Positions 11,033 through 21,665 of a stretch of DNA of 64,000 nt are shown here, piece after piece. This DNA is from Rhodoferax sp. OV413 (GTDB lineage: Bacteria > Pseudomonadota > Gammaproteobacteria > Burkholderiales > Burkholderiaceae_C): the NCBI GenBank assembly GCA_945861785.1, contig CAMAWD010000002.1:124001-188000 (forward strand). The letters run 5' to 3'. Every line of letters begins with the position of its first letter. The stretch's first letter is position 1. The notes under the pieces were generated by a model. The model did no database searches, was not told where the DNA came from, and saw only the letters and a list, made by a program, of their open reading frames with translations. Both the position numbers and the translations under genes were made by a program.

Positions 11033-11179
11033 GGGAGAACTCCGTGTGTGGTTGTCAGGGGGAATCAAAGGCGCCCTGGATATCGCCAGGGCCCGAGTAT
11101 TGCCCAAGCCGAACCGACTGGCTCTACGGAATTGCCCTCGTGTACCCGCAGGTGGGTCATCTGCGGGACAATTCAGGCC

Positions 11180-12679
11180 ATGGAAATGACCACCGAACCG
11201 GCCCAAGCCGCCACTTCCCCCAAGCCCGTGACCTGCGGCAACGCTTTTGCCGCGCTGGGTCCGCAGTTCTACACCGACTTGCGCCCCACACCCCTGCCGG
11301 TGCCTTACTGGGTCGGGCGCAGCAAGCCGCTTGCACGCGAACTGGGGCTCGATCCCGAATGGCTCGATTCCGACCGGGCGTTGCAGGCCCTGAGCGGCAA
11401 CCAGCTGCTGCCAGGGTCACGCCCGCTGGCCAGCGTGTACAGCGGTCACCAGTTCGGGCAATGGGCCGGCCAGCTCGGCGACGGGCGGGCGATCCTGCTG
11501 GGTGACATCGCCTCGCCCGATGGCCGCTCGCACGAACTGCAACTCAAGGGCGCCGGCAAGACGCCTTACTCCCGCATGGGCGACGGCCGGGCCGTACTGC
11601 GCAGTTCGATCCGGGAGTTTTTGTGTTCGGAAGCAATGCACGGGCTTGGCATACCCACTACCCGCGCCCTGGCCGTGACGGGTTCGAACGCAGCAGTGCG
11701 GCGCGAGGAACTGGAAACGGCGGCAGTCGTCACCCGGGTTGCCCCGAGTTTTCTGCGTTTCGGGCATTTCGAGCATTTTTCTTATGCAGGCGACACGGAT
11801 TCCTTGCGCCTGCTGGCCGACCACACGATCGACCGCTTCTATCCCGAGTGCCGGGCGCAGGACCGTTTCGGTGGCAACCCCTATGCGGCGCTGCTGGAGG
11901 CTGTGAGTGAGCGCACCGCAAGGCTGCTGGCGCAGTGGCAGTCGGTGGGTTTTTGCCACGGCGTGATGAACACCGACAACATGAGCATGCTCGGCCTGAC
12001 GATCGACTACGGGCCGTTCCAGTTTCTGGATGCATTCGTGCCCGGCCATATCTGCAACCACTCGGACAACCAGGGTCGGTACGCCTTCAACCGCCAGCCC
12101 AACATTGCGTACTGGAACCTGTTCTGCCTCGGCCAGGCCTTGCTGCCCCTGATCGGCGAACAGGAACTCGCGCTGGCGGCGCTTGAATCCTACAAAACCT
12201 TGTTCCCTGCCGCGCTGCAACAGCGCATGGGCACCAAGCTGGGCCTTGCCGACCCGCAGGAGGAGCACCGGACGCTGGTTGACGGTATTTTCAAACTGCT
12301 CGCGGCGGACCGCGTCGACTACACGATCTTCTGGCACCGGTTGACCCGGGAAACGGCGGGCACCGGGACGGAGCCGGTGCGCGACCTGTTCCTGGACCGG
12401 CCCGGTTTCGATGCCTGGGCGCAGGCCCACCGGGCAGCGCTCGCCGATGTGCCCCCGCAGGAAGCCGTCACCTTGATGCAGCGCAACAACCCGAAATTCG
12501 TGTTGCGGAACCATTTGGGCGAACAGGCGATCCGAAAGGCCAAGGAAGGGGATTTCGCGGAGGTCGCCACCCTGCTGGAGTTGCTGCAATCTCCCTTCGA
12601 CTCCCATCCCGCGCATGAGACCCATGCCGGTTTCCCGCCCGATTGGGCCGCTGGTATTGAAATCAGCTGCTCGTCCTGA
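11180..12679 (+). CDS. selO: protein adenylyltransferase SelO (YdiU/UPF0061)
   Basis: [86 protein letters not shown]-terminal SCSS. Confidence 0.95.
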   Translation: MEMTTEPAQAATSPKPVTCGNAFAALGPQFYTDLRPTPLPVPYWVGRSKPLARELGLDPEWLDSDRALQALSGNQLLPGSRPLASVYSGHQFGQWAGQLGDGRAILLGDIASPDGRSHELQLKGAGKTPYSRMGDGRAVLRSSIREFLCSEAMHGLGIPTTRALAVTGSNAAVRREELETAAVVTRVAPSFLRFGHFEHFSYAGDTDSLRLLADHTIDRFYPECRAQDRFGGNPYAALLEAVSERTARLLAQWQSVGFCHGVMNTDNMSMLGLTIDYGPFQFLDAFVPGHICNHSDNQGRYAFNRQPNIAYWNLFCLGQALLPLIGEQELALAALESYKTLFPAALQQRMGTKLGLADPQEEHRTLVDGIFKLLAADRVDYTIFWHRLTRETAGTGTEPVRDLFLDRPGFDAWAQAHRAALADVPPQEAVTLMQRNNPKFVLRNHLGEQAIRKAKEGDFAEVATLLELLQSPFDSHPAHETHAGFPPDWAAGIEISCSS

Positions 12680-12700
12680 AAAGCAAGCGAAAATCCGAGC

Positions 12701-13111
12701 ATGACTTACAAAATCGAAAAAACCGATGCCGAGTGGAAGGCCTTGCTGACCTCCAAGGGCGCCGAACCCATGGCCTTTGACGTTGCGCGCCACGAGGCCA
12801 CCGAGCGCGCCTTCACCGGCAAGTACGCCGAGCACCACGACCGTGGCACTTACACCTGCATCTGCTGCGGCAAGCCGCTGTTTGCGTCGGGCGCCAAGTT
12901 CGACTCCGGCACCGGCTGGCCCAGCTACTTCCAGCCGCTGGCCGAGGACGCAGTTGGCACCAAGGTCGACGGTCTGCTCTGGATGAAACGCACCGAAGTG
13001 CATTGCGCCGACTGCGGTGCCCACCTGGGCCATGTGTTCCCCGACGGCCCGGCCCCGACCGGCTTGCGTTACTGCATGAACTCGGCGTCACTGGACTTCA
13101 CCCCCGAATGA
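12701..13111 (+). CDS. msrB: peptide-methionine (R)-S-oxide reductase MsrB
   Basis: [64 protein letters not shown]. Confidence 0.96.
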   Translation: MTYKIEKTDAEWKALLTSKGAEPMAFDVARHEATERAFTGKYAEHHDRGTYTCICCGKPLFASGAKFDSGTGWPSYFQPLAEDAVGTKVDGLLWMKRTEVHCADCGAHLGHVFPDGPAPTGLRYCMNSASLDFTPE

Positions 13112-13653
13112 GAATACTGCTCGATTTCCTGCCGATTGCCATCTTCTTCGGCGCCTACAAGTTCTACGATATCTACGTGGCCACTGCCGTGCTGATGGCC
13201 GCCACGCTGCTGCAAACGGCAGTGATCTATGCCATCGACCGCAAGGTGGCCACCATGCAAAAAGCCACACTGGTGATGATCCTCGCCTTTGGCACCCTCA
13301 CGCTGTGGCTGCACGACGAGCGCTTCATCAAATGGAAACCGACCGTGCTGTACATGGCGATCGCGCTGGGGCTGACCATCGCCGTGTGGACGTTCAAGAA
13401 GAGTTTCCTCAAGCTCATGCTGGGTTCGCAGCTGGAGTTGCCCGATCCCATCTGGATGCGCCTGAATGTGGCCTGGATCGTCTACTGCGTGCTCATGGCC
13501 GTGCTTAACGGGTACGTGGCGGCCTACTTCAGCACCGAGGCCTGGGTCGACTTCAAGATCTGGGGGTATGTGTTTCCGGTCGCATTTCTGATTGGCCAGG
13601 GGTTCTATATCTCGCCCCACCTCAAAAGCGACGACGACAAGGCCAAGCAGTGA
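13108..13653 (+). CDS. yciB: inner membrane septation protein A (YciB family)
   Basis: [43 protein letters not shown] overlap with msrB stop. Confidence 0.9.
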   Translation: MRILLDFLPIAIFFGAYKFYDIYVATAVLMAATLLQTAVIYAIDRKVATMQKATLVMILAFGTLTLWLHDERFIKWKPTVLYMAIALGLTIAVWTFKKSFLKLMLGSQLELPDPIWMRLNVAWIVYCVLMAVLNGYVAAYFSTEAWVDFKIWGYVFPVAFLIGQGFYISPHLKSDDDKAKQ

Positions 13654-13916
13654 TGCTCGAACTGACTGCGCCCGCCATTGAACAGCGCCTGCTTGAGCGG
13701 CTGTTGCCCAGCGCACTGCAGGTGCTCGATGAAAGCGCCGACCATGCCGGCCATGTGGGTGCCAACGGAACCGGTTTTGGCACCCATTTCCGCGTACGCA
13801 TTGCGTCGCCCCAGTTTGAAGGCCGCAGCCGCGTGCAGCGGCACCGCCTTGTGTATGATGCGCTGCAAGATTTTCTGGACCAGGGCCTGCACGCGCTGGC
13901 CATCGAATTGCTGTGA
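13650..13916 (+). CDS. BolA family protein
   Basis: 88 aa; [26 protein letters not shown]...[29 protein letters not shown]. Confidence 0.85.
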   Translation: MMLELTAPAIEQRLLERLLPSALQVLDESADHAGHVGANGTGFGTHFRVRIASPQFEGRSRVQRHRLVYDALQDFLDQGLHALAIELL

Positions 13917-13979
13917 GTCTCGCGGTCGCTTGACCGCACCCGAAGCCAACCTGTCCCCGTGAACCACCTGAGAGAAACC

Positions 13980-14765
13980 ATGAAGAAGTCCCTGATCGCG
14001 ACCTTGCTCGCAACCGCATTTGCCACCGCTGCTGTGTTGCCGGCGCAGGCGCAGAACATCGCCATCGTCAATGGCAAGGCCGTGCCCACTGCCCGAGCCG
14101 ACGCACTGGCCCAGCAAGTGGCCAAGTCCGGCCGCCCGGTGACCCCCGAGATGCAGGGCCAACTGCGCGAGGAAGTCATCATGCGCGAGATCTTCATGCA
14201 GGAAGCGCAAAAACGCGGCCTGGATGTGACCGAGGATTTTCGCGTGCAGATGGAATTGGCCCGCCAGTCGCTGCTGATCCGCGAGCTGTTTGCCGAATTT
14301 CAGAAGCAGAACCCGGTGTCGGACGCCGACGCCAAGGCCGAATACGACAAGTTCGCCGCCGCCAACAGCGGCAAGGAATACAAGGCGCGCCACATCCTGG
14401 TGGAGAAGGAAGCCGATGCCAAGGCCATCATTGCGAGCCTGAAAAAAGGCGGCAAGTTCGAGGAGATCGCAAAGAAGTCGTCGAAAGACCCGGGCTCCGG
14501 CGCCAACGGTGGGCAGCTCGACTGGGCGGCGGCTGGAAGCTACGTGAAAGAATTCTCCGATGCGATGTCCGCGCTGGAAAAAGGCAAGATGACCGACACC
14601 CCGGTCAAATCGCAGTTCGGCTTCCACATCATCAAGCTCGACGACGTGCGCGACACCCAGTTGCCGAAGTTCGACGACGTCAAGCCACAGATTTCGCAGC
14701 AGCTGACGCAACAAAAACTATCCGGCTTCCAGCAAGAGCTGCGCGCCAAGGCCAAGGTCGAATAA
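13980..14765 (+). CDS. peptidyl-prolyl cis-trans isomerase (PpiC/parvulin type, secreted)
   Basis: Signal peptide MKKSLIATLLATAFATAAVLPAQAQ; KARHILVEKEADAKAIIASLKKGGKFEEIAKKSSKDPGSGANGGQLDW. Confidence 0.92.
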   Translation: MKKSLIATLLATAFATAAVLPAQAQNIAIVNGKAVPTARADALAQQVAKSGRPVTPEMQGQLREEVIMREIFMQEAQKRGLDVTEDFRVQMELARQSLLIRELFAEFQKQNPVSDADAKAEYDKFAAANSGKEYKARHILVEKEADAKAIIASLKKGGKFEEIAKKSSKDPGSGANGGQLDWAAAGSYVKEFSDAMSALEKGKMTDTPVKSQFGFHIIKLDDVRDTQLPKFDDVKPQISQQLTQQKLSGFQQELRAKAKVE

Positions 14766-14787
14766 GCGGCGTCGGCGGCTGCGCCCG

Positions 14788-15528
14788 TCACGACCGCAGC
14801 GTTGCCACCAGCATCAGCAGGCCGATCATGACCGGCTGGTGGGCCACATAGAACGACAAGCTCCAGCGGCCAAGGGCCGCAAGAGGTTGCAGCGGCCGCC
14901 AGATCGGCCGTGCCAGCATTGCAGCTTGCGTTCGCAGCACCCATTGGCCAGCCGCCATGCCCCACCACATCACCCCCAACCAGGGCAACACGGGCACGTA
15001 GTCTTCGGTCACCGGCTTGCGCGTGATCAGCCCCAGCCAGTTGAGGCCCGGCCCGTTCAACTGCCCCTCCCACACTGAACCCGCAAGCATCTGCGCGGCC
15101 AGCAACTTGGCAGCAATCGCCACTGCGCCGAGCAGCCAGAGCCACTGCCCCCAGGCACCAGTAAGCCGGGTGACGACCAGCATCAGTGCGATACCGTGCA
15201 AGACGCCAAAGTAGATGAACGTTTGGGGGTACATCAGCCATGACCCGGCGCTAACCAGCACAGCGCAGCCTGCCACCTTGCCCCAGCGGCGCCAGAACCG
15301 CGACCACGACTGGCCCTGGTGCAGGGCGACTGCTTGCCCGAGACCGGCGCAGAACAGGAACAGGCTCAGGATGCAGGTGCGCTGGCTGGTCCAGAACGGG
15401 TCGTTGTAGAAATCCTGCCGCCAGAAGCCGAAGTGGTTCAGGTCGAAACACAGGTGGAACAGCGCCATCCAGACCAACGCCAAACCGCGCAGGGCGTCAA
15501 GCGAGTCAAACCTTGTGGTGGTGGCCAT
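14788..15528 (-). CDS. DUF1624 / heparan-alpha-glucosaminide N-acetyltransferase-like membrane protein
   Basis: RFDSLDALRGLALVWMALFHLCFDLNHFG; multi-TM; SLSFYVAHQPVMIG. Confidence 0.75.
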   Translation of the reverse strand: MATTTRFDSLDALRGLALVWMALFHLCFDLNHFGFWRQDFYNDPFWTSQRTCILSLFLFCAGLGQAVALHQGQSWSRFWRRWGKVAGCAVLVSAGSWLMYPQTFIYFGVLHGIALMLVVTRLTGAWGQWLWLLGAVAIAAKLLAAQMLAGSVWEGQLNGPGLNWLGLITRKPVTEDYVPVLPWLGVMWWGMAAGQWVLRTQAAMLARPIWRPLQPLAALGRWSLSFYVAHQPVMIGLLMLVATLRS

Positions 15529-15567
15529 GGCAGCCAGTGTAAGGTCCAGGGCAGGCGGCGCGCAGTG

Positions 15568-16773
15568 TCATGACGCCGCTCCCGGCGCGCCACCCGCGGC
15601 GGCCATCGGGCGCTTGGTGAGTTCGGCCACCCAGCGCCGGTCCCACAACGACGGGAACGCGTGTTTCACAAAGGGGTGCCGCGCGCAGGCCGCGTCGTCG
15701 AGTTCGATACCCAGGCCGGGTTTGTCCGGCAGCAGGTAGCGGCCATCGGCCATAGGGTTCCAGCCACCGACCAGTTCACTGCGCCACGGGGCATCGAAAT
15801 CGCCGAAGTTCTCCTGCACCATCACCTGGGGCGTGGCCCATCCGAAATGGACCGCCGCGCACAAGGCCACCGGGCCGATCGAGCAGTGCGGCGCCAGCCG
15901 CAGGTCTTGCGATTGGCACAGGGCCGCGATCTTCTTGCCCAGCCACAACCCGCCACAATGGGCCAGGTCAGGCTGCACGATGTCGCAGGCCCGCATGTGC
16001 GCCAGGCGCGCGAACTCCTCCAGCATATAGAGTCGCTCACCGGCTGCCACCGGAAACGGCAACGCCTGCGTGACCCCGGCCAGCAGGTCAAGGCTGTGGG
16101 GCGTCACGGGTTCCTCGTACCAGGCCGGTCGGTACTGTGCCAACCGACGCCCCATCTCGATGGCGCAGCCTGCCGACAGCCGGCCATGCACCTCGATCAT
16201 CAGTTCCACTGAATCGCCGACAGCAGAGCGCACTGCGGCCACGACACTCTGGGCTGCGTCCATCTGCGACTGGCCCATTTCCTTCCAGGCCTGCTCGAAC
16301 GGGTCGAACTTCATTGCCCGGTAACCCAGCGCCACCACGGCGCGCGCCTTGTCGGCATAGTCTTGGGGGGTAATGGCCCCACCGTACCAGCCGTTTGCAT
16401 AAACCGGCAGTTCCTCACGGGCGCGCCCACCGAGCAGGCGGTAAACCGGTTGCCCGCAGGCCTTGCCGATGATGTCCCAGCACGCGATCTCCAAGGCACT
16501 GATCACCGTCATCACCGTCGGCCCGCCCTGGTACTGGTCGCGGATCAGGTTGCCGAAAACTTGTTCGATGTCAAAGGGGCACACGCCCAGGATACGGTCT
16601 TCGGCCCATTCATGCAGCAGCGTGTGCACCGCCATCTCCTGCCACTCGAGCGTGGCTTCGCCGATACCGGTCAGGCCGGTGTCGGTGCTCAGGCGCACGA
16701 ACAGGTAATTGCGCAGGCCGCAGTTCGTCAGAAACGACTCGAGCTTGGTGATTTTCATTTTCCGTCCCATCAA
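15568..16773 (-). CDS. mandelate racemase / muconate lactonizing (enolase superfamily) enzyme, copy 1
   Basis: MKITKLESFLTNCGLRNYLFVRLSTDTGLTGIGEATLEWQ, GYRAMKFDPF, LMIEVHGRL, CDIVQPDLAHCGG. Confidence 0.9.
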   Translation of the reverse strand: MMGRKMKITKLESFLTNCGLRNYLFVRLSTDTGLTGIGEATLEWQEMAVHTLLHEWAEDRILGVCPFDIEQVFGNLIRDQYQGGPTVMTVISALEIACWDIIGKACGQPVYRLLGGRAREELPVYANGWYGGAITPQDYADKARAVVALGYRAMKFDPFEQAWKEMGQSQMDAAQSVVAAVRSAVGDSVELMIEVHGRLSAGCAIEMGRRLAQYRPAWYEEPVTPHSLDLLAGVTQALPFPVAAGERLYMLEEFARLAHMRACDIVQPDLAHCGGLWLGKKIAALCQSQDLRLAPHCSIGPVALCAAVHFGWATPQVMVQENFGDFDAPWRSELVGGWNPMADGRYLLPDKPGLGIELDDAACARHPFVKHAFPSLWDRRWVAELTKRPMAAAGGAPGAAS

Positions 16774-16779
16774 CAGGTT

Positions 16780-17712
16780 TCAGGTTTCGGGCAACTGCGC
16801 GATGGCGGTCTTCTCGCGCGCGCTGAGCCAGGCGCCCCAGATTCCGGTGATCGCAATCAGGGTGATACCGGCCCAAGACCAGGCGTCCGGAAACTGGGAG
16901 AACACCAGCCAGCCACCGATCACGGAAAATCCGATGTGAACGTACAGGTAGGGCACCAGCGTCACGGCACGTGCGCGTGAATAGGCCAGGGTCAGCAGGA
17001 AATGGCCCGCAGCACCCATGACGCCGGTCAGGAGCATGAGGGTCCACAACCACACCGAGTTCACGGCCGTCCAGGCCAGCGGCAATAGCAGGCTGGCAAC
17101 CAGGGTTCCGACCCAACTGGTGTACAGGTGGGTGGTGGCGGCCCTCTCGGTCTTGCCGAGATGGCTGCTCAGCAACTGGTAACACGAGTTTGCCAGCGTG
17201 CACCCCAGGGGCAACACCACCAGCCAACCGAGTCCATGTTGCCCCGGGCGCACGATCATCAGGACGCCGGCGAACCCGCCCAGGACGCAAACCCAGTGCA
17301 GCGTGGAGATCCGCTCTTTCAAGAAGGCAACGGCCATGACGGTCACTACCAGGGGCGTCGTCATGACGATGGCCGTGAATTCCGCCAGCGGCATGAAGGT
17401 CAGGCTGTAGACGGCCAGCAAGGAACTGCCGACCAGAAAGACGCCGCGCAGCAACTGCAAGCGGAGCTTCGCGGTGCGTACTACCTGCCGACCGTGCAAG
17501 GGCAGCAGAACCACGGACGACAACAGTGCCTGCATCAGGTAGCGAACCCACACCGCCATCAGAATCGGCACGCTCAGGGCCACGTACTTCGCGGTGGTAT
17601 CGAGCACGGTAAAGCAGGCGCAGGCGAGCACCACGAAAAAAATTCCGCCCAACACGCTGGCACTTGCAGCCTTCAATGCAGACCCATCCGACGGGCAGCC
17701 ATCGGGCCGCAT
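16780..17712 (-). CDS. EamA/DMT family transporter, copy 1
   Basis: 10-TM-like protein; VLDTTAKYVALSVPILMAVWVRYLMQALLSS; ATGA overlap with the DctM stop. Confidence 0.85.
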   Translation of the reverse strand: MRPDGCPSDGSALKAASASVLGGIFFVVLACACFTVLDTTAKYVALSVPILMAVWVRYLMQALLSSVVLLPLHGRQVVRTAKLRLQLLRGVFLVGSSLLAVYSLTFMPLAEFTAIVMTTPLVVTVMAVAFLKERISTLHWVCVLGGFAGVLMIVRPGQHGLGWLVVLPLGCTLANSCYQLLSSHLGKTERAATTHLYTSWVGTLVASLLLPLAWTAVNSVWLWTLMLLTGVMGAAGHFLLTLAYSRARAVTLVPYLYVHIGFSVIGGWLVFSQFPDAWSWAGITLIAITGIWGAWLSAREKTAIAQLPET

Positions 17713-18986
17713 CAGCCCCGCAGCAGGCGTGGCAGGCCGGTGGACAGGATCGGGAAGTACACCAGCACCACGATCAGGCCGATCTCGGCATAGAAGAACA
17801 GCGCCAGTTCAGACCAAAGCGCCCGCATCGTGATGTTGCCGATCTTGCAGGCCACGAACAGGCAGATGCCCACCGGTGGCGATATCAGCCCCAGCGTGAC
17901 GCTGACGATCATGACCATCGAAAAATGCATGTCGTCAATACCCATGCTGCGGGTGATCGGGAGCAGCACCGGGGCCAGCAGCAACAAGGCCGGGCCGGCA
18001 TCGAGCGCCAAGCCAATGATGAGGAAGGCCACCACGCACACCAGCAGGAACGTGTTGGGGTATTCCTTGAAGACCGAAACGATCGCCGCCGTTCCCTCGG
18101 CCACGCCGGCCAGGATCAGCACGTAGTTCACCACCTCGACCGCAGCGATCAGCAAGAACAGCCCGGCGGTCATACGGGCTGAATTGCGCGCTGCCTGCAG
18201 AAAACCGGAAAACGTCAGCGTGCGGAACACGAGCGTGCCCAGGATCGCGGCATACACCACGGCAACCCCACCCGCCTCGGTGGGTGTGAAGGCTCCCGAC
18301 AGGGTGCCCAGCACGATGAAGGCCGGCAAACTGAGCACCAGCAGGCCGTCGCGCACCAGGCGCGGAACTTCCGCCCGGGTGACAGTGATGGTCGACACCG
18401 GCATGTCACCGCGCCGACCGCGCCAGAACACCACCAGAACGCAGGCCACGCCCAGCAGCAGGCCCGGGATGATGCCGGCCAGGAACAGGCTGAGTACGGA
18501 AATGTCGGCCACGGCGGCGTACAGCACCATGATCACCGAGGGAGGGATGATGGGACCGATGATCGACGCGGCCACGACCACGGCCGCCGCAAAGGACTTG
18601 TTGTAGCCCTCCTTGGCCATGCCGTTGATGAAGATGTTGCCGAGCGCCGCAATGTCGGCCACGGCAGTGCCGGAGATACCCGAGAACATCACCGAAGCCA
18701 GGATGGCCGCATAGGCGGTTCCGCCGCGGACGCGGCCGACGAGGGTCTGCGCCAGATGGATGAGGCGCTCGCTGATGCCGCCCCGGTTCATCAGTTCACC
18801 GGCAAAGATGTAGAAAGGCGCAGCCATCAGGACAAAGGAATCGAGCCCTGAAAACATGCGCGAGATCACGTTGAGTTGCTGCTCGCCCGTAACCCAAAGG
18901 GCAAACGAACCCGCCAGCGCGAAGGAATACCCCACTGGCAGACCGGCCACCAGCAGGAGCGTGAGTGCAATGGCGATGGCGGTCAT
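17712..18986 (-). CDS. dctM: TRAP transporter large permease (DctM family)
   Basis: MTAIAIALTLLLVAGLPVGYSFALAGS, PFYIFAGELMNRGGIS, PIIPPSVIMVLYAAVADISVLSLFLAGIIPG. Confidence 0.93.
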   Translation of the reverse strand: MTAIAIALTLLLVAGLPVGYSFALAGSFALWVTGEQQLNVISRMFSGLDSFVLMAAPFYIFAGELMNRGGISERLIHLAQTLVGRVRGGTAYAAILASVMFSGISGTAVADIAALGNIFINGMAKEGYNKSFAAAVVVAASIIGPIIPPSVIMVLYAAVADISVLSLFLAGIIPGLLLGVACVLVVFWRGRRGDMPVSTITVTRAEVPRLVRDGLLVLSLPAFIVLGTLSGAFTPTEAGGVAVVYAAILGTLVFRTLTFSGFLQAARNSARMTAGLFLLIAAVEVVNYVLILAGVAEGTAAIVSVFKEYPNTFLLVCVVAFLIIGLALDAGPALLLLAPVLLPITRSMGIDDMHFSMVMIVSVTLGLISPPVGICLFVACKIGNITMRALWSELALFFYAEIGLIVVLVYFPILSTGLPRLLRG

Positions 18987-19477
18987 GGGGCTGGCACCTG
19001 GTCCGAGTCCGGATCGAGCGCGGCGGCGATCTTGTGCAGGCTGACGATCGCAAGCAACACGCCGCCGACGGTGGTGGCGCCATAGACGTAGACCATGGGC
19101 AGGCCTGTTGCCGGCGCGGTCTGCATGCCGTTGAGAATGCAGAATTTGGTGCCCTGCCAGATGATCAGGCCGCAAAAAACGAGCACCACCATTTGGAGAA
19201 ATGCCTGGTGCCAGGCCTGGAAGCGGCGGTTCTTGACCTCGCCGAACAGGTTCATGTCCATGTGGTCACCGTACAGGCTGGCCGCTGCGGCACCGGCAAA
19301 AGTCAGCCACACCGTGGTGTAACGCACCATTTCCTCGGTCCAGAAAAGCGGTGCGTTCAGGGCGTAGCGTGTAAACACCTGCGTCACATTGAGCACCACG
19401 CTGAGCAACAGCAGCCAGCCTATGAGGTGGTCGGAGAACCGGCCAATCAGCCGGCCCATGCGGTGAATCTGTTTCAT
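18983..19477 (-). CDS. dctQ: TRAP transporter small permease (DctQ family)
   Basis: MKQIHRMGRLIGRFSDHLIGWLLLLSVVLNVTQVFTRYALNAPLFWTEEMVRYTTVWLTFAGAA; overlaps dctM start. Confidence 0.9.
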   Translation of the reverse strand: MKQIHRMGRLIGRFSDHLIGWLLLLSVVLNVTQVFTRYALNAPLFWTEEMVRYTTVWLTFAGAAAASLYGDHMDMNLFGEVKNRRFQAWHQAFLQMVVLVFCGLIIWQGTKFCILNGMQTAPATGLPMVYVYGATTVGGVLLAIVSLHKIAAALDPDSDQVPAP

Positions 19478-19573
19478 CGATCGTCCTGCGGGAAACGGTG
19501 CACGCCGGTGGCGACCTCGGCCCCCGGCCGGGACACCCCGAAGCCGCACCCGGCTTCGGGGGTGGCGGCTGCG

Positions 19574-20593
19574 TCAGTTCGCGTAAGAATCGCGCGTCGT
19601 CTCGCGGACGGCCTTCAATAACTTGTCCACAACCGGCCGCCCCACCTGCGACGCGATGAACTCGATCACAGGCTCCTGGCTGGCCTTGCGGAAAGACTCT
19701 TTCTCGGTCGGTGTATTGACGTACACCTTGGTGCCGGCGGTGCGGATCTTCTGGATCGACTGCATGTTGTCCATCGCCTTGCGCGAATTGGCAACTTCCG
19801 CGTGCACCGCGGCGCCGTCCATCAGGACCTGGCGCATGTCCGGCGACAGGCCCTGGAACACCTTGTCGTTGATGATGATGAAGTGCAGGCCGTAGATATG
19901 CTCGTTGACGGACATGAACTTCTGGACCTCGAACAGCTTGCCGTCCCACACCGTCGATGCGGCGTTTTCCTGGCCGTCCACGACACCCTGCTTGAGCGAT
20001 GTGACGAGCTCCGGGAACGCGATCGGGGTGGCGGCAGCTCCCATGGATTTCATGAAGTTGACATAGACCTGCGATTGCATGGTGCGCATCTTCAGGCCCT
20101 TCAGGTCATCCGGGCTCTTGATCTCACGCGTGTTGTTCGTGAGGTTGCGAAAGCCGTTTTCCGAAAGGGCAAGGGTGCGGATGCCGGTGGCCTTGCGCAT
20201 GTCTTCGTTGAGCTCGCGAACGAACGGGCTTTTCATGAACTCCCAGGCCACGGGCGACGATGGGAAGAGGTAGGGGATCTGGAACACCTGCATCGGCTTG
20301 TGGAAACTGCCAAGCACCGAGTCGTCGGTCAGGGCCATCTCCAGCGTGCCATTCTTGACCTGCTCGGTCACCTGCAGCGAGCCGCCGAAGGTGTTGAAGA
20401 ACAGGCGGATCTCGATTTCGCCGCCGCTCTTGAACTCCACATACTCCTTGAGCGCCTTCATGCCCAGGATCTCGCCGCCGACACTCTCCGGCGCGCCGAT
20501 GGAAAACTTGAGGATGGTCTTGGCCGAAGCGGCGCCCGACATCGACAGAGCGGCGGCGGTCAAGAGGGTGGATACAAGGTGTCGAAAACGCAT
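19574..20593 (-). CDS. dctP: TRAP transporter substrate-binding protein (DctP family)
   Basis: Signal peptide MRFRHLVSTLLTAAALSMSGAASA; GLKMRTMQSQVYVNFMKSMGAAATPIAFPELVTSLKQGVVDGQENAAST. Confidence 0.93.
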   Translation of the reverse strand: MRFRHLVSTLLTAAALSMSGAASAKTILKFSIGAPESVGGEILGMKALKEYVEFKSGGEIEIRLFFNTFGGSLQVTEQVKNGTLEMALTDDSVLGSFHKPMQVFQIPYLFPSSPVAWEFMKSPFVRELNEDMRKATGIRTLALSENGFRNLTNNTREIKSPDDLKGLKMRTMQSQVYVNFMKSMGAAATPIAFPELVTSLKQGVVDGQENAASTVWDGKLFEVQKFMSVNEHIYGLHFIIINDKVFQGLSPDMRQVLMDGAAVHAEVANSRKAMDNMQSIQKIRTAGTKVYVNTPTEKESFRKASQEPVIEFIASQVGRPVVDKLLKAVRETTRDSYAN

Positions 20594-20781
20594 GGTGTTG
20601 TCTCCTGGTATGGGTTGATGCACGTGGACGGAAATCTGCTGACTTCTTGTTATTTTTCCTCAGGTGGCGCTGCGCCCGGCTGCGCCTGCACATCCACAGG
20701 CTCGCGGCCATGCAGCGATGCTACGCAGCCCACCAACGCGCGTCAACCGCGATATTTCGATGGACAGCTTGCGCGCACGTT

Positions 20782-21663
20782 TCATGGGGCGAAAGGCTCC
20801 GGATGCTCGAGGTGGCGCTTGAATGCCGCCAGCCAGCGGGCCGCGACTGCGCCGTCGATGGCGCGGTGGTCGGCGGACAAGACCACCGTCATCATCGTGG
20901 CGACCGCCAAAACGCCCTCGTGCACCACCGCACGCGGCTCGGCCGCCCCGACCGCCAGGATCGCCGCCTGGGGTGGGTTGATCACAGCGGTGAACTCGCG
21001 CACGCCGAGACCACCGAGGTTGGAGACCGAGAACGTGCCGCCCCGTGTGGCACCCGCCGGCAGTGTTCCTGCACGTGCCTGGCTGGCCAGTGTGTGGGTC
21101 TCCCGCGCGATCTGCCCCACGGTTTTGAGGTCTGCATCCTCGACTACGGGTGTGACCAGGCCATCCTCGACAGCGACAGCCAGTGCCACATTCACGCGGG
21201 TGTAGCGGCGCATGGCGTTGCCCGTGTACGAGGCATTGACGGCGGGGACCTCGCGCAGCGCCCGCGCCGCAGCATGCAGCACGAAATCGGTCACCGAGGG
21301 CTTCTGGCCGGCTTCGAGGTTCCATTGCGCGCGCGCACGAAACACGGCATCCAGGTTGCAGTCCACGCGCGCGTAGAAGTGTGGCGCCTGTTGCATGGAC
21401 TCGGTCAGGCGGCGCGCAATGAGTTTGCGGCCGACGGTGTGCGGGATTTCCTCGAACGGTAAGCCCGCCGGATCTGGCGCCTCGGCCCCAGGTGCCATCG
21501 CGCCGGCCAGGAAAGCGAGGACGTCGGCTTTCACGATGCGTCCTTGCGGGCCGGAGCCCGCCAGGCCGGCCAGCTCCAACCCATGCCGGCGCGCCAGGGC
21601 GCGCGACAGCGGGCTGGCAAAGCGCCGTGGTGAATCCGAAGCCGTGCGTGAAGCGTTCAGCAT
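20782..21663 (-). CDS. 2-oxo acid dehydrogenase E2-like acyltransferase lacking a lipoyl domain
   Basis: Peripheral-subunit-binding segment ASPLSRALARRHGLELAGLAGSGPQGRIVKADVLAFL, catalytic domain with LSADHRAIDGAVAARWL; no ETDK-type lipoyl motif in the 293 residues. Confidence 0.88.
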   Translation of the reverse strand: MLNASRTASDSPRRFASPLSRALARRHGLELAGLAGSGPQGRIVKADVLAFLAGAMAPGAEAPDPAGLPFEEIPHTVGRKLIARRLTESMQQAPHFYARVDCNLDAVFRARAQWNLEAGQKPSVTDFVLHAAARALREVPAVNASYTGNAMRRYTRVNVALAVAVEDGLVTPVVEDADLKTVGQIARETHTLASQARAGTLPAGATRGGTFSVSNLGGLGVREFTAVINPPQAAILAVGAAEPRAVVHEGVLAVATMMTVVLSADHRAIDGAVAARWLAAFKRHLEHPEPFAP

Positions 21664-21665
21664 GC

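Noticed and set aside
9455-11179. N-terminal extension of a 1074-aa plus-strand ORF running into selO
   Set aside because: This part is antisense to the AMP-ligase; only 11180-12679 matches SelO.
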